Assembly: GCF_032118995.1 (NCBI RefSeq)
Contig: NC_092650.1
Coordinates: 14,258,501 to 14,322,500, forward strand
Direction: 5' to 3'
Source: Asterias amurensis
Taxonomy: Eukaryota; Echinodermata; Asteroidea; Forcipulatida; Asteriidae
DNA length: 64,000 nt
Below, piece after piece: positions 19,801 to 30,684 of this stretch. The translations under genes and the position numbers were made by a program. The first letter of the stretch is position 1. Every line of letters starts with the position of its first letter. The notes under the pieces are model-generated. The model was given only the letters and a program-made list of their open reading frames with translations. It had not been told where the DNA came from and made no database searches.

Positions 19801-21283
19801 GGGAAGAGATGGTTGAAATTGGTTTGTTGGTGTGTCAAGGCCGAGCGGTTTTGTGCACTGGACTAAAGTTCTGGTGGCTGAGTCATCAAGATGTGGGTTT
19901 GAATCCCGGTCATGAAACTTGTGTCTTTGAGCAAGACACATAACTACAAAAGCTGATGCGCATTGTCCACAAAGTTTTCAATGGCAAGGCTCCCCACTAT
20001 ATATCTGAACTGCTTCAAGTTTAAACTCCATCAAGGAATCTTCGATGATCCCTAGAGTGTTCTATTTTCCCTCGGCTTCGCTTCGGGAAAATAGAACGCT
20101 CCCCGGGGATCACCTCTGGAGTCATAGTTTTAACCATAGCACTCAAAGCAGTCAAGATTTGTATATTATTAACATAATTTCCAGTCTTGTTCTTCGTTTT
20201 TGATCTATTTTCATGTATGTATTGAATCCTTACAGACCAAGCTTGCCATTGACGAAACTAACCGAGACACAAAGGAAAGCATTGCCATTGCGAGGATTCT
20301 CCGTCCATTTCTTAAAGAGAGACAGAAACTCAGAAAGCAGTGTCTTGAAAAGTATGTCTCATCAGTAACGATTCCAAGTTTTGTTGTATCAGCTGGTCTT
20401 TTATGTAATATATAATAATAATATAATAAAGACTTGTAATGCACACATATCCACCCTGCTGGGTGTTCATTCATGGCGCAGTAAAACAGGTGTCCGTGTG
20501 TCTTTAGTTTTATTGAGAAGAGGGGATGGTGGCTGCCTAATGTGGTATATCATTCTGTTGACCCAATTTGTCTTGGGTCATCATGACATCAAACAATAAT
20601 CTTGGACCCACCATATCAGTGCAATGCACATTATAAGACAACGTGGCAATTACATGGCTGGCTGCCAAAAGGCACTTTCTGTCGGCCACTTGACAATGAT
20701 GCAGCTGTATCCTTGCAGTTCAGCTTCTCAGCTGCGAGTAAGGATGATAGCCTCTTAAACTAAGAGTTATTAATTTTGATACCAAATGTAAAATTTGTCA
20801 TAATGATCAGTGCAGTATCTTGCCTACCAGGGCCCTGTCACAAAGACGGTCCTTACAAACTGTAGGACTAGTCCTAGAACACGTTATGAGTTATTAACAA
20901 CTTAAGACTAGTCCTAAGTTAGAACAATTTACTCTTCTTATTCGAGATAAGACTAGCGTTAACTCTTTGTGAAATCCACCCCAGGTACAAGCGAAATGAA
21001 TGTTAAGATCATTTGGATCAGATGCATTTTGGGCTTCCATAATGCTGACTATTTTCCATTAAAAAAACCTTCTTTTTTTCTGTGCAGATTTTCACCAAGG
21101 CTCCTAGACACGATTCACCCAGACCACTTACCTGTCCACAGACCCAAGTGGGAGGACGGTGACCCCTTGAGACCTCTACCCTTTGACCTCAGTGATGTCA
21201 TCAATAAGATAGGAGTTGTGTGTAAGAGTAACAGGCCACATGAGAGCAGTGACTCGGATGCCTCCATAGACTCAAAAGACTGA
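13784..21283 (+). CDS. FTO: FTO, 2-oxoglutarate-dependent RNA demethylase, complete
   Basis: Eight coding exons: 13784-13837, 15519-15596, 16171-16804, 17570-17769, 18673-18813, 19483-19602, 20236-20351, 21088-21283. Splice sites and phases all agree, giving about 512 residues (human 505). FTO is a nuclear Fe(II)/2-oxoglutarate dioxygenase that demethylates N6-methyladenine in RNA. The double-stranded beta-helix is complete: the iron ligands are H and D in SWHMDGN (exon 3) and H in THQHC (exon 4), and the two arginines of RFSSTHR bind 2-oxoglutarate. The base-pocket arginine is kept ([11 protein letters not shown]). The C-terminal helical domain starts at [10 protein letters not shown]. The N-terminus MSKMPKRK carries a basic, NLS-like cluster; translation could also start at 13793. 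Exon 3 holds a charged linker, longer than in vertebrates, after KLNEHFK. A possible polyadenylation signal lies at 21578. Confidence 0.97.
13923..14052. mobile_element. Foldback MITE, family D copy 2 (CTG duplication)
   Basis: Ends GGGTCGATTTCACAAAGAG and CTCTTTGTGAAATCCACCC. CTG flanks both sides (13920-13922, 14053-14055). It lies in FTO intron 1. Confidence 0.75.
14608..15179. mobile_element. Long foldback element, family H, FTO intron 1
   Basis: About 190 bp of the left side (TTTCTGGGGCGGAAAAATTT, CACAGCTTCATAACT, CTGCGGTGGGTTTTGGTC) recurs as diverged complement on the right (GACGATCAAAACCCACCGC, AGTTATGAAGCTGTG, TTCCGCCCCAGAAA). No transposase is present. Confidence 0.7.
16860..17330. 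repeat. Repeat-like region in FTO intron 3
   Basis: Contains self-complementary stretches (GCATTTGAC / CGTGCGTATATT surroundings, GCCATTTTGGGAG and CTCCCAAAATG) that also occur near 55590-55700. It has no coding signal. Limits are approximate. Confidence 0.35.
17785..18002. mobile_element. Small inverted-repeat element in FTO intron 4
   Basis: CTCGGCCCCAGGGCC and GGCCGTTGGGGCCGAG face each other, with GCTGGGATGGGC and GCCCATCCCAGC inside. It begins shortly after the exon 4 donor. Non-coding. Confidence 0.5.
19187..19379. mobile_element. Foldback MITE, family C copy 3
   Basis: Ends GGCCCAATTTCACGG and the near complement TATAAAATTGGGCC. It is flanked by CTG at the left and CAG at the right, so the duplication is imperfect here. 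In FTO intron 5, about 100 bp before exon 6. Confidence 0.7.
19820..19950 (+). mobile_element. tRNA-derived SINE, FTO intron 6
   Basis: GTCAAGGCCGAGCGGTT is A-box-like, GTGGGTTTGAATCCCGG is B-box-like, and the following TTGTGTCTTTGAGCAAGACA resembles the conserved body or tail of several animal SINEs and LINE tails. Confidence 0.55.
20831..20981. mobile_element. Foldback MITE, family D copy 3 (CAG duplication)
   Basis: Right end CTCTTTGTGAAATCCACCC, with a diverged left end. CAG lies on both sides (20828-20830, 20982-20984). It sits in FTO intron 7, about 100 bp before exon 8. Confidence 0.7.
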
Positions 21284-21318
21284 TGATAGAAAAAGACAAA
21301 CTGGCATACTAGAAAGCA

Positions 21319-21896
21319 TTTCAAAGACACTGGACACTATTGGTAATTGTCAAAGACCAGGGCCCAATATCATGGCTCTGCTTACCGCCAAATTCTGGGC
21401 TTACGATCACGATTCCCCAGTTAGGTGCAAGCGCCAAATTTCTGCCCTAGTCTTGTAAGCGTAGAATCCCTAGTAACGTGGAGTACGCATGCGCAGAAGC
21501 CAAAATTCGCCGCTAACCCGTAAGCAGAGCCACGAAATTGGGCCCAGTCTTCTCACTTGGTGTATCTCAACATATACAATAAATAACGAACCTGTGAAAA
21601 TTTGAGCTCAATTGGTCATTGAGGTTGCAAGAGAAGAACTGAAGAAGAAAAAACGCCCTTGGTGCACAAGTTGTGTGCTTTTAGATGCTTGATTTCGAGA
21701 CCTCAAAATCTAATTTTGAGGTCTCGAAATCAAATTCGTGGAAAATGACTTCTTTCTCAAAAACTATGGCACTTCAGAGGGAGCCATTTCTCAGAATGTT
21801 TTATACCATCAACCTCTCCCCATTACTCTTCACCAAGAAATATTTTATGCTAATAATTATTTTGAGTAATTAGCAAATAGTTTCCAGTGCCTTTAA
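21319..21896. mobile_element. Family A MITE interrupted by a family C MITE
   Basis: The left part ends GTCAAAGACCAG at 21360 and the family A sequence resumes at 21548 with TCTTCTCACTTGG. Between them is family C copy 4 (21361-21544: GGCCCAATATCATGG to ATTGGGCC), with CAG on both sides (21358-21360, 21545-21547). Removing the insert plus one CAG restores the family A consensus, so C came after A. Confidence 0.8.
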
Positions 21897-22669
21897 GCAC
21901 AAAAAGTAGCCAAGGGGTTTATTCAGAGGGATAAACACGTACACACAAATATATAACCATTTATAGAAAAACAAGAGGTGAAACAAGAGGGAAGGATCCA
22001 GAAAAAGCGGGACAAATTATAGCCAATCAAAATGTCTATTTGAGAAACAATTGGTGGCTATGAACCAATAGGAGTAAAGTGGTGAGAACAGAGGATCTTT
22101 AGTATGAAAGGATGGATTACTCGACCATAAAAATAATTATATACTATAATTTATATTGTATATTGAGTAGGGTAGATGGCCTTATCTTTCGATCCAAACC
22201 GGACCTTTTTCAGAGGCATAAACAAGTACTAACAAATACATATCCATTTATAGAAAAAGAGGGGAAATGGATTAAGGGAAGGATACTTTATTATATTATA
22301 CATCTATTGCTGATAAATATAAATGATTTAAAAGAAAGGCAGGAATTTCTATATCGATTTTATTTCAATAATAAAGAGTTTGTTTAATCTTCCATTGATC
22401 TGGAATACAGTTGCAATGGTTTATATTATCTTAAAAACACATTAGTCTTATCACCATATCAAAGTCTGTCTTAATCAAAACTCAATTACCAATCGTTGAT
22501 ACAAATGCCTAATTTGACTTTGACCAGTGTGTTGTTTAGAGTCAGAGTCCAATTTTAGTATTAAAGGCACTGGACACTATTGGTAATTACTCAAAATATA
22601 TTTTAGTATAAAAACTTCTTACCAGCAAAGGAGATCTGTTGATAGTATCAGGCATAGTATTCATCCTAC

Positions 22670-23284
22670 TTAAAGGCGCTGGACACTATTGGTAATTACT
22701 CAAAATATATATTAGTACAAAAACTTCTTACCAGCAAAGGAGATATGTTGATATAGTATCTGGCATAGTCCTACTTTAGTCTGTTTTTTATTTTTTCCTC
22801 CAAATATCATACTTGTAGTATACAAAATTTTGTGAAACACTCTATTGTATAAAGGAATTTTCGAGAAAGAGGTAATTTCTCTCACTAAAATATTTGAATC
22901 TGAAAGAGACTTCAGGCTTGAAGCCTTTCTCTAGCATCTGAAAAAAACACAAATTTATGCAACAAGGGTGTTTTATTCTTTCATTATTTTCTTGCAACTT
23001 CTATATAACCAAACGAACCAAACGTTCACAGGTTTGTTATTTTATGCACTATGTTGGGACAAACCAAGTGAGAATACTGGTTTTTGACAATAACCACAAG
23101 TGTCCAGCCGTCGATTTCACGAAACGCTAGGATTGATCCTATTCGAGTTAGGACGAGTAACTCTTCCTAACTTAGGATTAATCTTAAGGTCTGCATGCTA
23201 CAGTGCAGGGTTGGGACTCGTCCTAAGACCTAAGATTAATCTTAAGTTAGAAGAGTTTGGTGAAATCGACGGCAGTACCTTTAA
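22670..23284. mobile_element. Family A MITE with a family D MITE in its right terminal repeat
   Basis: The left end TTAAAGGCGCTGGACACTAT is at 22670. The right terminus is interrupted at 23107 by family D copy 4 (23108-23272: CCGTCGATTTCAC to GTGAAATCGACGG), with CAG on both sides (23105-23107, 23273-23275). A partial duplicate of the left end lies at 22561-22669. Confidence 0.78.
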
Positions 23285-23697
23285 GCAATGTGTGTGAGAT
23301 ATACACCTAAATATCGAAACGATTGTTTGCTGATGGGCTATTATAACAGTAAGCTTTAAACCCTGGTTCAGATAAGATATTCGGCTGCCGTTACAGTTTA
23401 ATTGACACTACCTTTTTTTCTAGACAAACAGTAGGACAAGTTTTTATTTGAACTAGGCTGTCTCCTTATTTATTCCCAGTCAACTCCATGGCAGTAGATA
23501 AATATCAGGGTTTTTATTACAGCAATATTCACAGTGTCACACATTGTTACCGAATTGTGTTTGGGGGGTTTTGTAATATTAATATGAAACACATTGCTAT
23601 CACTTATAGTGATGCGTGATCAAGACATGTTTAAATGCTAGGAAGCAAAATTGAGTGTTCATAGTTTGATAGGAATTGGTAATTATCTGCAATAAGA

Positions 23698-26600
23698 ATG
23701 AGTACCATTCGTGCTAGATTATGCCGTTGCAATGCCGCCGATATATTCTTGTCTTACTACAAGCCATTTGATGGATCAGAGCATCCACGGAGACCCAGGC
23801 ATATAGTTTGGGAGACAATCAGCGGAGACTTGAACTTCTGGCGTGCCATTCTTGCCGAATGCATCGCCCTGTTTTTATTTGTTCTCCTCGCCGCTGGCTC
23901 GTCTGCTTCCTGGGACGGGAGTCAAGCTGCCAGCAACCTCCACATCTCGCTCTCCTTCGGGTTGGTCATTGCATTCCTGGTGCACTGTTTTGGTGATGTG
24001 AGCGGAGCCCATCTCAACCCGGCCGTGACGATACCTCTTATGGTCTACCGTGAGATCAGCGTGATTCGCGGCGTGCTCTTCATCGTCGCACAGTGTCTCG
24101 GAGCGTACCTGGGTGCTGCTCTCCTACGGGTGGTCACACCCTTTTATGCCCAGAACGCTGCCTCTTTAGGGTGCACCCTGCTCGGTGAGCATGTAACGAT
24201 TGGCCAGGGCTTTGTAGTTGAACTGGTTGCTACGTTTCAATTGGTTTTCACGGTGTTTTCAACGACGGATCCCAGGAGGAAAGACACTAGGATTCCAGTT
24301 GCGTTTGCTGTCGGTGTTTCCGTAGCAATTGGATTACTTTTTGCTGTAAGTTTTTTTTTAAAGGCAGTGTACACTATTGGTAACGAGTAATAGAGAGCTG
24401 TTGATAGTATAAAACATTGTGAAAACATTGTGAGAAACAGCTCCCTCTCTCTGAAGTAACGTAGTTTTTGAAAAAGGAAGTAATTTCTCACTAAAATATT
24501 TGATTTTGATTTTGAGACCTCGGAGTTAGATTTTGAGGTCTTGAAATCAAGCATCTGATAAAGCACACAACTTATGCAACAAAAGCGTTTTTTATTCCGT
24601 TATTCTCTCGCAACTTCGACGACCTTAAGCTCAAATGTTCACAGGTTTGTTATTTTATGCAAATGTTGAGATGCACCAAGTGAGAAGACTGGTCATTGAC
24701 AATTACCAATAGTGTCCAGCGTCTTTAAATAATACCAGGTACATCATTTTAATCAGTGCCTCGGGGCCTCAGAGCCCTTGTCTCTCCACAAGTGCATTAC
24801 AAAAATGCACAAAATGTGTGATTCGATTGACATACAAAAAAGCTCCACCATCTAGAACAACCCGCGCTTGCCATCACCAAAGAAAATGTCTCGTTACTTG
24901 ACTGCCAGAGAAATAATCATTTCATTCAGAAAATACTTTCAAATTGAAGCAAATGGCAATTTAAAAATCCCGATTATATTGAAGCCCGATATAAGTGTGC
25001 AAACAAATCTCTTGAATTTTTGGTTGCTTTCACTTGCATAACATGGCCAGGGATATTGGAATTGAAGACCTTCGGGCTAGAGTTTTGGGGTTAACGTGTT
25101 AATTCCAGGCATAATAATTATGTCCCTGGCTTTTGTTTTGTTTTGATTATGTTTGTATTTTGTATGTGTTTTTAAGCCGAATAAATAATAATAATATAAA
25201 TAAAAAAAATAATAATAACCATGCACCAAATTCATTTAATTTTCAGAGATTTTGTTTATGGCGTATATAGTTGATGAAAACTGAGGGATGGGATAAATAG
25301 CTCTCCCATTATACAATGCTTTATTTAAAGGAACACGTTGCCTTGGATCGGTCGAGTTGGTCTTTGAAAAGCGTATGTAACCGTTTATAATAAAATGCAT
25401 AATAAAAAATGGTTAGAAAGGTGTTTTAAAAGTAGAATATAATGATCCACACAAGTATCACTCGAAATTGCGTGGTTTTCCTCTTACCCCGTCGACAAAC
25501 ACGGTCGGCCATTTATGGGAGTCAATTTCGAGGCAAATGTGTGTGGATCATTGTATTATACTTTTTAAACATCTTTCTAACCATAATTTTTATGCATTTT
25601 ATAACAAAAGGTTACAAACGCTTTTGAAGGACCAATTCGACCGATCCAAGGCAACGTGTTCCTTTAATACTTTTAAACCAACCTTTGATGAATGCACAAC
25701 GGTCTTTATTATGCGATAATAAAATTGAAAACTGCATACATATTTTTTAATTGCATACATAATAATTTGTGCATGACCTTGTTCATAAAATGAAAAAAAT
25801 TGAGCTTGTTTAATTTGTGTCTTTCATTTTCTTTGCAGATCCCGTTTACCGGCGCCAGTATGAACCCTGCCCGGTCCTTTGGCCCCGCGCTATCTGCTCA
25901 GAACTGGGCTTATCACTGGGTAGGTCGACAAAATGTCAATGACTTTAATAGGAAAATTGCAACCTGTGAAATTAATTTGTGTGTGTAGGTTTTCTCGGTC
26001 AATTTCGGCAAATGAGCTGGCCAATTTAACCACCAAGCTATTCTATTTCGCGCGAAATCGAATGTCTACTGAAAATGGTCACTCGATTTCGTTTTATGAT
26101 TAGTCAAATGTAATGTTGCGTCATTCGATTTAACAAAATAATCATTCAATTTAAAATTCATCAAAGCAGCATTCAAATTCGCAGACGCTTCTTGAGGCGG
26201 GTGTGTCACGAAAAAGAATGACGGTACGCTAAATTGACCAGAGTGCTAAAGGAATTTGACTCGACTCTAAACGAAATTGAATGGCCGAATTCTGAATTTG
26301 AAACGCAGTAACAACTGGAGAGGCAAAACAGCTTTAATTCGAACGCATGAAAATGACATTGACTGCTCATTTGCCGAATTTGACCGAGAAAACCTATAAT
26401 AAAATAAGCAATGTTTTATACCATCAACCTCTCCCCATTACTCGTCACCAAGAAAGGTTTTATGCTGATAATTATTTTGATTAATTACCAATAGTGCCCA
26501 CTGCCTTTAAGAAAAACAAATAAGTGTTTGCAATACGTCTTGAAGCCCCACAACGAGGGATGTATGAGAATGTCGCAAGAAGCACAACAAATGCAAATAT

Positions 26601-27232
26601 TCACGAGAAGAACAAACAAATTGTAATGACATAAAACTATAGATTACCGGTAAGTGAGGAATATTGCGTATAGGCATATTGGTTAACTTTTTGGAAAGAG
26701 CAAAGAGGGGGCTGGGTTACCCCCCCCCCCACCCCACGGGTAAGCATCGGGAGGCAAAGGGCTTACGAAGGCTTTTTAGACGCTGTCTTTTGCCACCGAT
26801 AAATTGTTTGGGGATAGAATGCAAAGCTCGGGGTGACTATTTGACGCAAAGTTCGGGGCGACTGGTTGACACACAAAAAAAAAACGACACAAAAAAACAC
26901 ACCACAGGAATTTTCGGGGTTCAGGGGTTTGTTATGGATAATTCAAATTACCCAAATGATTATGTAGTTTTGTGTAATTTCTGTCCATTCAGATCTACTG
27001 GGCTGCCCCAGTGGTCGGTGGTCTGACTGCGAGCACAGTCTACCGGTTCATTTTCGCTGCTCACCCCATCAAAAACACCGACCACAACACGGTGAATGTA
27101 CCGGACAGTTTCTACAATAACACGGCGACAGAATTGGGCGTTGTTGGCGAGAGGTTAGCCCATACTTCTGAAACTGAATTGAACAATAACGCGGAGATGG
27201 AGTTGGAGAGTCTTTACAGCACGGAGGTTTAG
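23698..27232 (+). CDS. Aquaporin (AQP1/AQP4-like), complete
   Basis: Three exons: 23698-24345, 25839-25919, 26993-27232, all phase 0, giving 322 residues. Six membrane helices are visible. Exon 1 carries helices 1 to 5 and the first pore motif (GAHLNPAVT). Exon 2 encodes the second ([13 protein letters not shown]). Exon 3 encodes helix 6 ([10 protein letters not shown]) and an Asn/Glu-rich cytoplasmic tail. The sequence is closest by eye to vertebrate AQP4. Of the aromatic/arginine filter, Phe (ISLSFGL) and Arg (NPARS) are kept, but the helix-5 histidine of water-specific aquaporins is Leu here (VAIGLLFA versus VAIGHLFA). The mercury-sensitive Cys of AQP1 is also absent. It is a plasma-membrane channel; water transport is the family default and the Leu may change selectivity. 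A family A MITE starts 12 bp after the exon 1 donor. Confidence 0.95.
24358..24728. mobile_element. Foldback MITE, family A copy, aquaporin intron 1
   Basis: TTAAAGGCAGTGTACACTATT to AATAGTGTCCAGCGTCTTTAA, with the GAGACCTCGGAGTTAG hairpin. It begins only 12 bp after the exon 1 splice donor. Confidence 0.78.
25325..25667. mobile_element. Foldback MITE, family B copy, aquaporin intron 1
   Basis: TTAAAGGAACACGTTGCC to GGCAACGTGTTCCTTTAA. One arm of the central GGTCGGCCATTTATGGGAGT hairpin is missing, so it is internally deleted. Confidence 0.78.
25988..26394. mobile_element. MITE, family I, TA duplication, aquaporin intron 2
   Basis: Ends GGTTTTCTCGGTCAATTTCG and the near complement AATTTGACCGAGAAAACC. 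TA lies on both sides, as for Tc1/mariner-type targets. The interior is rich in CATTCGATTT repeats. It begins 68 bp after the exon 2 donor. Confidence 0.75.
26410..26510. mobile_element. Family A right-end fragment
   Basis: Matches the right quarter of family A (ATGTTTTATACCATCAACCT to AGTGCCCACTGCCTTTAA), directly after family I. The left part is missing. Confidence 0.65.
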
Positions 27233-27430
27233 AATTAACTGTTTCTGTCCAGATATATTTTTACCTGTTGAATAACTTCACCAAACATCATGTCCAAGGT
27301 TGTTGATTGACGACTATTATTCATCTCAATTCCCGTACTGTAAACTTACCAAGTAATCCGGGTTCACTATAATAACCTTTCGGATTTGTTGTATAAAAAT
27401 GTTTACTTCAAAAGGCCAACAAATTATTCG

Positions 27431-27809
27431 TTAAAGATGCTCTGTCAGATTTTTTACCCCAAACATTAAAAAATGGATTTTTTTGAGTGAATGGTATTTT
27501 AAAGAGTATCACCCGCTCTAACGAAAAAAAAGTTTAACTTTTACTTTTAATGGTCAGGAACCATGACAAACATTTAAAACGTTTCTTATAAAACTCATAA
27601 GAATTGGTCACGTGATATATTGTCGGGATCCCGACAATATATCACATTTTGAGCACTTTGTTTCACTGCTACTAATAATTGGCAGACTTTTTCGAGCAAT
27701 GGCTAAAATTAAGGCTTGTACACTTCTCGACCCCATCATAATACCTATTGAATTTGAAATCAAAATTTGGGGTCAAATATTGGCCGAAAATCTGACATAG
27801 CATCTTTAA
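27431..27809. mobile_element. Foldback MITE, family E copy 1 (TTAA-flanked)
   Basis: TTAAAGATGCTCTGTCAGATTT to AAATCTGACATAGCATCTTTAA. The centre is a perfect 34-bp palindrome, 17 bases GTGATATATTGTCGGGA plus complement (27612-27645). A second copy lies at about 48531-48876. Confidence 0.75.
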
Positions 27810-28449
27810 ACGCTGACGATAATAATATGTCAAAATGAGTGTGTTTGCCACACTGTACATTTTAAAGACTGTTTATACTTTTGGTAATTTGTCAAAGTTC
27901 AGTATCCTCACTTGGTTTTTCGATAATAAAAAGCCTGTGACAAATTAGCTCAATTTACTATCGAAGCTGCAACACCCTTGTTGTATAAAGTGTGTGCTGC
28001 AGATGTACGATCTCCGTTAAAAATTTCGTGAGTGAAAAATTACATCTTTCGGTTGAACTATCTACTTTAAAGGGGGTCACTCTCCAGTGCTCTTTTACAA
28101 GTAAGTTATGGCCATTAACTTGTGAATTAATAAAAAAAAAAGTACTACACTCTGCCTTGAAAAGAAAATTGTACACGTTCCAGAATTCAGTTCTCTATTA
28201 AAAAATAAAACCCGAAAACACCTTTTATCATTGTATTTTTTGTTTCAGCTTCTCTCACAGGCGAGGGTCCCTACATCGCTGGACACTGTTTTTTTTTTTT
28301 TTTTTTTCCACACAAAGGGATATAAACACCAAGCTGGCAATAACCAATCCATCTCATACAAACATTGATTTAACGTCTACGATTATGATTTACACAAATC
28401 AAGAAATAATTGTGATTCATCAACTGGATGACAATATTTATTTAAGTCA

Positions 28450-28560
28450 TTGTAAAATCAGCTGTTAGCCACGGGATTCGAACCCACAATCTTGTGGTTG
28501 TAAGTCCTGCAGTCTGAATACTAATTTCTGGGACTTACTATCATTATTCACAAGGACACC
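28450..28560 (-). mobile_element. tRNA-derived SINE fragment
   Basis: On the minus strand the B-box-like GTGGGTTCGAATCCCGTGG is clear and the upstream part (CAGACTGCAGGACTTACA) is A-box-like but weak. Confidence 0.45.
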
Positions 28561-29209
28561 GATGTGACTGTTCCCCCGGGAGATTCGGTCCCCACTATGG
28601 CAAACTGTGTACAAACTTTGTCTGATAGCGCTCTCTTTCGAATCCTCCTCCTCGAGGGGCCAATTTCATAGAGCTGAGCACGGAAATAACTCGCTTATAT
28701 TTTACACATGTTATTGGCCAAAATTCCATGCCATTATGTACACAAGCGGGATGCCGCGCTTCGCGCGGCAACCCCGCTAGAAAGCCCTACGTATAAAATG
28801 CTGCAAGTGTAGCGTTGTGTACAGGGGAGGGTTTAAGTGGCTGGGCAGGGTCACAATACAAATCACTGTGGCAAACCACCCATCCAAGTTAAGACGAATC
28901 TTAGTGCTTTTGTGAAATCGTACACTAACCCTTGTCCGTCTTGTTTCCGTTTCGGCATTATTAGTCAATCCCATCCAGTGTTTTCCAGTTTCCAGCGGGT
29001 CCCGATAGTGGTTCTTTCTCAGTCCGGTTTGTATCCCGTTTCGTTTATTTTGTTCCCGTTCAGTTTATTATTTTCCTGTCCTGTATTGTTTTCAATTCCC
29101 ATTTCGTTTTCCCCCTCACCAGCCCCGTTCATTGTTCCCCACTTCCCTGTCCCACCGTGTGCCCCTTCCCTATCCCGTCCCATATCTAACCCACGCCTCC
29201 ACGCCTCCG

Positions 29210-29350
29210 GTTAGGGTTTAGGGTTAGGGTAAGGCGTAGGGTTAGAGGATTAAGGGTTAGGGTTAGGGTTAGGCGTAGGTTTAGGGTTAGTTTTAGGCGT
29301 ATGGTAAGGGTTAAACTAAGGGTTAACTAGGGTTAGGCGTACGGTTATGA
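29210..29350. repeat. Degenerate internal telomere-like tract
   Basis: Many GGGTTA / TTAGGG units, several exact in a row (GGGTTAGGGTTAGGGTTAGG near 29255-29273), mixed with GGCGTA variants. All have the same orientation. TTAGGG is the telomere unit of most animals. Confidence 0.75.
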
Positions 29351-29783
29351 GTTTTAGGCAGCGGCGTAGCAGATTCTTCTTTCACTTATTCTTCTTTTAA
29401 TTTGCTACTACTTCATCCAAAGTCCTTCCGCCCTCTGTGGGTCGTACGCCAGTCGGGTTTCAAACTTTTGTTTTAAACCGCATTTGGATTTGCAAAAATG
29501 ATAGTCAAGACATAAACATTCCAAGGCTAATTTTTTTACTCGTTTTCCTTTTCCAAAACCTTTCCAAAAATAAAAACCAGGAAACAACAGCATGAAATTG
29601 TATTTCCTCATTCCGGATTGCAACTCTAGACGAGTGTATGATGGGTCGTTAAAACGAACTCTGTGTAGATTTGTATATTTAAAAAGATGTTTTATTTCCA
29701 ATTTCCCACAAAACATGAGACATAATTATGTTCTATTTTAATGGCCAAGTATTACTCAGTGGTTTAAGAGTTCCAGACGATCT

Positions 29784-30169
29784 TTAAAGGCAGTGGACAC
29801 TATTGGTAATGACTCAAAATATTTATAAGCATAAAACCTTTCTTGGTGACAGGTAATGGGGAGAGGTTGATGGTATAAAACATTGTGAGAAACGGCTCCC
29901 TCTGAAGTGCCATGGTTTTCGAGAAAGAAGAAATTTTCCACGAATTTGATTTCGAGACCTCAGGTTTAGAACTTGAGGTCTCGAAATCAACCATCTAAAC
30001 GCACACAACTTCGTGTGACAAGAGTGTTTTTTCTTTCATTATTATCTCGCAAGTTCGATGACCGATTGAGTTCAAATTTTCACATGTTTGTTATTTTATG
30101 CGTATGTTGAGATACACCAAGTGTGAAGGCTAGTCTGTGACAATTACCAATAGTGTCCACTGCCTTTAA
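29784..30169. mobile_element. Foldback MITE, family A copy, near-consensus
   Basis: TTAAAGGCAGTGGACACTATT to AATAGTGTCCACTGCCTTTAA; the two 21-base ends are exact complements. The hairpin is GAGACCTCAGGTTTAG / CTTGAGGTCTC. Probably one of the younger copies. Confidence 0.82.
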
Positions 30170-30260
30170 ACTGAGAACTGGTTCTAACTGGCACTGGTTC
30201 AAAACACATGAATGGCAGCGTGAACTGAGGTCTATAATACTAATTCGTGCTAAGTTAATG

Positions 30261-30601
30261 TTAAAGGCACTGAATACTATTGGTAATTACACAAAATAAT
30301 ATTTGTAGCATAAACAATGGTGCCGAGCAACGGTGAGCTGTTGATAGTATAACACATCGCTAGAAACGGCTCTCTCTGAAGCGTCGTTTTTGAGAAAGAG
30401 GTAATTTTTCACTAGATTAATAAATGTTGCACCTGAAAGCGCACAAAGCTGTGCAACAGGGTCGATTATTTCAGTATTCCCTTGCAACTCCACTGACAAA
30501 TATTGAGCCTAAATTTTCACAGGTTTGTTGTTTCATGCGTATGTTGGGATACCAAGTACACTTTGTGTTTTACAATTGCCCAACGTGTACAGTGCCTTTA
30601 A
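30261..30601. mobile_element. Foldback MITE, family A copy, diverged
   Basis: TTAAAGGCACTGAATACTATT to CGTGTACAGTGCCTTTAA. It lacks the GAGACCTC hairpin seen in other copies. Confidence 0.65.
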
Positions 30602-30684
30602 GGCAGGAACAAACTGTTGTGAAATATTAAGAACGAAATTGTTTCCCCGTGGCTGATTAAAACTAGCTGCCCCTCGTCTCGCCT

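Larger units (their letters stand above)
21284..23697. other. FTO-aquaporin intergenic region
   Basis: Holds a family A copy interrupted by a family C element (about 21319-21896), AT-rich DNA with no clear gene (21900-22550), a partial duplicate of a family A left end (22561 onward), and a family A copy interrupted by family D (22670-23284). The last 400 bp before the aquaporin start codon would contain its promoter; no TATA box was recognised. Confidence 0.55.
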
